Part shown: piece after piece, positions 57,780 through 64,000 of the stretch
How positions within the stretch are numbered: the first letter of the stretch is position 1
How the letters are laid out: every line of letters starts with the position of its first letter
From: Leucocoprinus leucothites
Lineage: Eukaryota; Basidiomycota; Agaricomycetes; Agaricales; Agaricaceae
Length of the DNA: 64,000 nt
Assembly: GCA_013368445.1 (NCBI GenBank)
Contig: JAACJO010000001.1
Coordinates: 2,790,001-2,854,000 of the forward strand
Reading direction: 5' to 3'
Position numbers and translations under genes: made by a program
Notes under the pieces: model-generated
What the model was told of the DNA's origin: nothing
What the model saw: the letters and a program-made list of their open reading frames with translations, nothing else
Databases searched by the model: none

Positions 57780-60152
57780 AAGGCTAGCTGGGTGGATAGA
57801 GAGTTGGCCGGCTGGCTTTTTTTTCTCGGTTTGCTTGGAGCTCTGCGTGTATAACGCATACACTCTTTTCCCTTCATGTTTGACTTTCTTTTTCGAGCGC
57901 ACAAGATCGTTACGCTCATGCTATTCTAGCGCCTCCACTCTCTCCTTATATCACCCATGGCGATGACGACAACCTACAACAAATCGAAACCCAAAAAGCG
58001 CCTTTCACACTCGTTTTTTTGAACGTATATGTTCATTCTCTTTCCCTTCCCCCCTCCACTCCTTTGTATTCACTTCAATTACTTCTCGCCCTTTCAAAAG
58101 TTCTGCCCGATACCACTGCTATCATTCATACCACCTCTCGCCCTCGATATTCCAGACTGCTCCGGTAGTAGTAGTGCTTTCTGCTGCGTTGGCATTTAAA
58201 TTAGTTTATTACGCTTGCTTCATCGACTTTTTCTCCGCGTTGTTGTTGTGCTTTTTTTCGCTCGTTCCAGCTGCTTCCAGTGTGCTGTGTGTTGATTTTG
58301 TGTACTTGTATTTCTTTCGACATATATACATTCGTCCCTCTCCTACCTATCCACATTGTTTTCGTATATATATTCAGCTTTATGCTGCTGATACACAACA
58401 TTCTTTGAAGTTCACTCCAGATTTTTTTTTTCGGTTGAATATTTCACTTATATAATGTCCTTTCTTTCTTTCTTTGGTTTATTATTGTACCTCTTTTTTT
58501 TTTTTTTTTACGTCGTACACTTTTGTTTTACGTTTGGTTTCGACTTAGAGAGCGAGAACTACGAGATTTTTTCGCCTGCACCTTGTCTGCACTTTTTGCC
58601 GAAGACTCGGACTCGGACTCGGCAGAAAGGAAGCTGGTGACAGCATAGAAGCCTTGGCCACAGCCGCGAAACTCTTTGCATTGATCGACATTGATGACGT
58701 TGCATTTAAACGTCTACATATTGGCATTGTGGCTGTAGGTAGGCATAATAGGTGTCTGTCAAATGTCAATCAACCACGACATCGACATCGACAATCGGAC
58801 GACATGAGAATAATGAGTCAATTACAGTAATTGAGTATTTGACTGTGTAAGACAGCTGTGTCTCCCTAAGGGCTTTAATCAAACGAGCCTTCTCGTCCTC
58901 ATGTCATCCATGGATTCCATTCAGTCAAGCAAGGGAGCTGATTCGAAGCGTTTATTTCATTTCGGAACTCATTCACACACAACGAACACTACGAGGGCGA
59001 CAAAAAGCGGCAAAGGGTCATAAGGCGTTCCTTTTTGGAGCCACTGAGAGTTTTTCGCTTCAACTCTATACTACGTACTGAGCGGTAACAGTAAAAAAAA
59101 ACACTAGCATATCCAAACGCTTGCTTATTCGGAAGGTTGTTCCGAGAACGCTGTTTCCGAGGTTGTCTTGAGTATTTGAACCCAGAAGACGCCAAATCAA
59201 CCGCCCGTCTATTCTAAGTAGTAGAGCTCTTAACATGAGCCTGGCTAGGTCCAGACGTTTAATCATACCAGAAGACCTCGAATTCTCTCCGAGCAGTCCT
59301 GCTGTGTATGTAACCCATTGACGCTGACATCGAATTCCAAAATTCGGCAGCTTCGCTAAGAAGCAGTTCGACAATCATACCATTTGCCACCACCATCATT
59401 ACGAAGCCCTTCGAATATTCCGTGTCAGAAGGACAGGGCCGGAGGCACCGGTGTTCATTGCCTAATATACAAAAACAAAGATAATCAACAACTCCCGACT
59501 CGTCGAACTGGGAGCTTGAGCTGCGAGCATAAAGGCTAGATCACCCGATATATACAAATGTAGGTGCCTACATAGACTAAAAGCATGGTTTATGCCTCAT
59601 CCAAGTGCTACTGAGGCAGAGGAATCTAAAACGAGCCCTGGAAAAAGGGCGGGGCTGGGCCCTATCTTCTTCTCAGGCAATTAGATATATTTGTAAATTC
59701 AAGGGGAGCATCAAAGCTTCCCAAACCCTGGTACCCTGCCCGCTGGTGAGGGGCAGACTCAGTTACTCCGGGCCGTTCTGGTCAGGCGGCAGCTTATCGT
59801 TGAACAAAGTGAAATCAATGGATATTTGTAACTGCAAACTGTTCGTGTGTTCATAGTACATAGCCAAAAGAGAAAGAGGAAAAAGTTATTTGATGTTAAA
59901 ATAAATATCATGCAAAGGGGGATGAATGATGAGACGACAATGAAAGGAAACTATGAATGAATACAATCAGGGAAAAAGCTTTGTATACGTCGTGATGCTG
60001 CCATTTGCGGACTCTGCGTGTCGTGAGCTCTTGTTCGTCGAATGATGCCGATTAATAATGCTGATAGAAGTAACACTATCCTCCAAACTTGAGAGGGGAA
60101 AGGGGCCATAAGGTATACAAGTATGCACGAAGGGGTGAACCGAGGGTTGCCG
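57780..60152. other. Convergent intergenic, 2.4 kb, no gene seen
   Basis: It lies between the LIM-binding and PNUTS-like stops. 57780-58560 is unusually T- and pyrimidine-rich on the plus strand, including a T17 run at 58493-58509, and probably a long 3' UTR. A (GACTCG)3 repeat lies at 58604-58621. From 58650 to 60150 there are only short unrecognised frames. Confidence 0.5.
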
Positions 60153-63100
60153 TTAGGAGATTATCTCATGCGCAAAATCGCATTGGTCGCCGAATTTGCA
60201 TCTGTTAAATAGGGATTGTATCAGTTTTCCTTAGTTCCCAATTTGGAAATTGATGGGAAATGGCGGGGGACTGCTCACTTTCCAGCTGCGAAGAAACTGC
60301 AAGGCTTTCGTTTATTGTGTTGTTTATAATCCTCTGACCCTCGTCCACCTCCACGCCCCCGTCCGAAGCCCCGCCCTCGGCCTCGGCCTCTTCCTCCACT
60401 TTGGGGCCATCGTTCGCGCTCATTGTCATCATAGTAACTTTGCCCATAATCGTTCGCGTACTGGTTTGGTGGTGCTCCATATCCCGGATCAATGTCATTA
60501 TATGATGATGATGATGATGATGGGTTAGATCCGGCAGGTCCATACGACGCTAACTGCTGAAGGAGCTGCTGTAGCTGCTCATCTGGTAAGGCAGACACTG
60601 CAGACAAAGTAGCAGACGGATCAAGGCCCACTGATTTCATATCCAATCCTTGACTGTTGAAGTGAGTACCGCCCATTGCGGGATCAACACCTCCATTTGC
60701 CAGTTGACCAACAAGATCCGCCACAGACGCGGTATGCGATACCGGCTCTATTGGCATACCGCCACTCCAGAAAATGGAATCACTCTCTCCGCAGATCATC
60801 GTTACAACTTCCTTGTCCACTTCTTCCTCGGGTATCACAACCGCAGGCTCTGCAGGACTGTCTGGAATCATTTGTGGTGTCATATATACTGCACTCAGCG
60901 CAGTCTGTTCCCTCTGCTCCTGCGTCGCCTTTTCTTGGCTTCTTTCCCCACGCATTGGCACAGTATTTTCGATATCCGCCGGCCTGTCAATTACTGCGGA
61001 GTGAATTAGGCTCAAACCATTCCGTCCGCTGTTATATACGATAATCGCTCACATGAAGGTTCTAACCAGTCAACTGTTTCTTCGAATATCTGCGCATGTA
61101 GAGCTGCGCCTTCACCACGATCCAAGTCACGTAGGCTATGACCGGTGTGCGTGCCCTAAAAGAAAACGACATCAGAACCTTCTGAGCACGTGACCTGGTG
61201 GAAATGAGCAATGCTCACCTCTAGTGGATCGTCATCGTATACAGCCCGTTCAATCAGCCTCACCGATTCAAGCTGGGTGTCAGGTGCCCAAGTAACCGAT
61301 TTCTTCTTTTTACCATTCTTCGATAGACTATTTGTTTGGGGAGGTGTATTCACAGTAGGAGGCGGGGTCGATACGGCAGGCGACTCTCTGCGCGCCTTCA
61401 TGGTTTTGAGAATATCCTGGAAAGGGTCTACCGACGATGGCTGCGCAACATTCTCCTCCTTCTTGACCGGCACGGGCGCCGGTGCCTTTTTAAAGCTCGG
61501 TAATTTAGGTTTGGGCTTTGGTGCAGAGAAAAACGACGAATCCGATTTGGCATCCTTGACACCAGTCGCTGAGGTTGCCGATTTCACCTTGTCTTTGGTG
61601 TCCTTGGCGGCGGCAAGAGCTTTCGCCATCGCTGCCCCATTCGCAAGTACCTGTTTCTTCTGCGGCGGTTGCGGTTTCGCAGGCAGTTCACTTGGTTTTC
61701 GCTTCTTCGATTTCGAGTCTATTAAGTACAGAAATACCACGTTAGAGTCTATTCAATGACATTTGACTGGCATGACCCACCCTCTGCCGAGTTGGCGTTA
61801 GGGGCGCTGGTCGTCCCTTCCGCATTTACGAGCTGGCGCCATCTTCGCTCGATATTTGCTGCCATGTCCTTGATGGCTGCGTTTCCCAAAGTAGTCCCAG
61901 AAAAAAACACAAACAAAACGTTAGATACATCTATTCTATTACTGATTTCACTCTCCAGGCAAAAAGGCTGTAACACGTATGTATAACGCTGAGGGAGGAA
62001 ATGTGATCTCATCTTAGGCTCAACAAGAGCTATGGTGTATCCAGACACATTTTGACCCGGGCGAACAAGAGAGAACGGGCGGATAAAGGGAGGCATTAGC
62101 TCACCTGGCGACGGTGGGTCCTTGACAAGTTTCACCACGAGTTTGCCAAGCTTCGACGCTTTTAGCGATTCTACCGTCAAAGGTAATCGATCGATAATCT
62201 AAAAAGCAAGCAACCACCGTAATGGTACCTTTAGCTCCACGTGAAATTAACAACACTTGGCCACGTACATGCAGCAAAGGCATGGTCGTTTCAATTAGAG
62301 GACTATTGTCATTAGCAGCATATGCAGCTCTAAGCCACTCTCGTGTAATGTCCATCGCACGCGAGTTCTCGGACCATGCTCTAAAATAATGATTACCTGC
62401 ACCGTCTCGAATCTTCGTCAGTATTTCCAGTCGAACACCCGGATCAGCATCCTGCATGTTAGTCGATATTCGATCCACGAGGGTGTTAACGGCTTGTGCG
62501 CCTGTGAATGCCGAAGACTGGAGTAGCGGCTTGATCGATGCGTAGAACCTTGCTTTTTTCTGAGCGATCTCCTCGGGAGAAGGTTCTGGCGCCTGGGTCT
62601 GGGTCTGTGGTTGGGCCTGTGCCACCTGGGAAGCTGACTGCTGTTGTGTTGCTGGAGACCGTTGTGATGTCTGAACCTGTGATTCCTGCTGAGCTTGTTG
62701 CTGGGAATTATTAGGTGTCGTTGACGTTTGAGTGCCGTAGAACGATGCCGGATTGATCGTTATCCCGCCAGGACTCATGAGGGCCTGAGGGGACAGTGTT
62801 CCTTGAGGAGTCACATTTGGAGGTTGTCGGTAGTATTGGGGCATAAAGAGAGAAGTTTGGGTGTAAGGGTATTGCTGCCGTTGCGGCTGGGATGTAAAGA
62901 CAGAGCCATAGGGCTGAAGGTTAGGGTTGGCGCCGGATAATGTTAAACTGGGGCTAGTTGCAATTATTAGGACGGAAACAGGCCAAAAAACGCGAGGACG
63001 TACTCAATCATCACAGATTGGGAATTGGTTGATTCCAATGACTGTGACTGAATAGAATGAGACTGAGGATTATGTTGGGGCTGTGCCTGTTGCTGCAGAG

Positions 63101-63659
63101 GCGAACGCTGCTGGGCGGGAGGGGAATGAGGGGGAGAGGATTGTTGCTGACCGGTTTGAGCCGGCTGCTGTTGTGACTGGTTTGCAAGGGGATTGGATGT
63201 GCTGGTGGCGCCATTGAGGGTCGAGTAGGTGGAAAGGGGAATGGAGGGCCAGGCTGAACTGCCATATGGGAGTGTCGGATAGGATGGGAGAAAGTACTGA
63301 TTGTGTGACTGGGTGAGTTGTTGGTAGAAGGCCTGGGGTGAGGCGAGCATGGCAGGAGAAGTGGCTGTGGGTAAGCAAGTGACATCAGTCACTCAGAAAG
63401 TACAGAGAGACGCGTGGTGCTGGCTGAGTATTTGGCAATTGTGCTCACCTCCTAGATCTCCAAGAGTCGTGAAATCGCTGATGTCCATGTTGTTTGTGCC
63501 GGAAGAAGAGCCGACTCCAATTGGGCCCGTTTGGGGCATGGAGGATGAGCGCTCTTTTGACCAGTCCTCGAGGGATGACGAGGGCTGCCTCTGTTGTTCA
63601 TGCTGCGAGGACTCTGACAGCATGTTTGGCTGGGGAACCCACTGAAAAATGGGATCCAT
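60153..63659 (-). CDS. PNUTS-like PP1 regulatory subunit (TFIIS-N domain, CCCH zinc finger)
   Basis: Nuclear scaffold that targets protein phosphatase 1 to RNA polymerase II in transcription termination. Start MDPIFQWVPQPNML at 63659; the frame runs on to a TTG but has no earlier ATG. After a Gln/Pro/Ser-rich head comes a TFIIS N-terminal-like helical domain (KARFYASIKPLLQSSAF to LPLTVESLKASKLGKLVVKL, with AANIERRWRQLV). A basic Lys/Ala/Pro region leads to the RVxF-type PP1 docking site KKKKSVTWAP. The C-terminus has an RGG/GRG box (GRGRGRGFGRGRGGGRG) and one CCCH finger, PCSFFAAGKCKFGDQCDFAH, split by the last intron. This order (TFIIS-N, SVTW, RGG, CCCH) is that of animal PNUTS/PPP1R10. Fission yeast Ppn1 is the closest fungal equivalent. 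Assignment is by domain order. Confidence 0.82.
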
Positions 63660-64000
63660 CTGGACAGTGTTTTTATCGAGGCTCAGGCGAAATGTAGGCA
63701 ACTAATACGGCTCAAAGGCGAATATACCGCAATTCAGCAGCAGATATGGAAAACAACCGCTCTAGAGGTGTCGCAAGGGACGACACAGAGGGTGGGCTCG
63801 CCGCTACGGTGGTATGCGTGGTCTACAGAGTCTGTTGGGAAGAGTGTTGGCAATTCAGGATTGCCATGAAATTTCCACGCCCGCTTCAGACTCCGACTTC
63901 CCACGCTCTGTGAAACACCCTGTGTTGTCAGAAAAATCACATAAACTCAACAAAAAGCGCCTGCCTCACTTTGTTTTGTTGACTGCAATGGCTGATCAGC
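63660..64000. other. Upstream region of the PNUTS-like gene
   Basis: 5' leader and promoter of the PNUTS-like gene; no coding frame is supported and nothing else is recognised up to the right edge. Confidence 0.5.

Noticed and set aside
57259..57966. 235-codon plus-strand frame rich in Asn/Ser/Thr
   Set aside because: An alternative frame of the CAN-rich tract. The Gln/His frame has the phase-compatible splice from 57060 and ends in an NLS-like basic tail.
62919..62928. Third telobox-like GGTTAGGGTT
   Set aside because: It lies inside coding sequence of the PNUTS-like gene (Asn-Pro-Asn-Leu) and is explained by codons.

Overview
The window is nuclear DNA from a filamentous basidiomycete, most likely a mushroom-forming agaricomycete. 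Most coding genes are broken by many introns of about 48-65 bases with GT(A/G)NGT donors. Several exons are only 11-21 bases. The gene set fits: a Coprinopsis cfs1-like cyclopropane fatty acid synthase, a cytochrome b5-acyl-CoA dehydrogenase fusion, an intron-dense prolyl oligopeptidase and a UNC-104 kinesin. All gene models were built by hand from frames and splice sites; most of the shorter ones sum to a multiple of three after splicing.

Layout, left to right. 1-5 kb: start of the cap-binding subunit NCBP1 (-), an intronless PPR-like mitochondrial gene (+) and mitochondrial IF3 (-), the last two with stop codons 4 bases apart. 5-7.2 kb: no gene seen. 7.2-8.5 kb: FLX1-type mitochondrial carrier (-). 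8.6-12.8 kb: no intact gene, but a probable decayed F-box/LRR-like gene. 12.8-18.4 kb: prolyl oligopeptidase (+), tRNA adenosine deaminase TAD2 (-), small Cys-rich GPI protein (+). 18.6-27.8 kb: three minus-strand genes, b5-ACAD fusion, RAD16 and ICP55. 28-28.9 kb: single-pass membrane protein with an overlapping uORF (+). 30.4-37.6 kb: amino-acid permease and eIF5B (-). 37.8-38.8 kb: ARL2 (+). 38.8-43.2 kb: no gene seen. 43.2-45.2 kb: cyclopropane fatty acid synthase (+). 45.2-47.8 kb: no gene seen. 47.8-54.9 kb: kinesin-3 and IMP3 (-). 54.96-57.8 kb: LIM-binding/NLI transcription cofactor (+). 57.8-60.1 kb: no gene seen. 60.1-63.7 kb: PNUTS-like PP1 regulator (-).

This is mainly a housekeeping neighbourhood. 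Four products are mitochondrial (PPR-like, mIF3, FLX1, ICP55); others serve mRNA capping, tRNA editing, ribosome assembly, translation initiation, DNA repair, vesicle transport and transcription. I saw no biosynthetic cluster, transposon with intact coding sequence, CRISPR array or rRNA. The most unusual features are structural: runs of microexons that spell out nucleotide-binding loops (kinesin-3, RAD16), a head-to-head gene pair with only 17 bases between start codons, an ATGA-overlapping uORF, and a 12-bp telobox-like motif shared by two divergent promoters.
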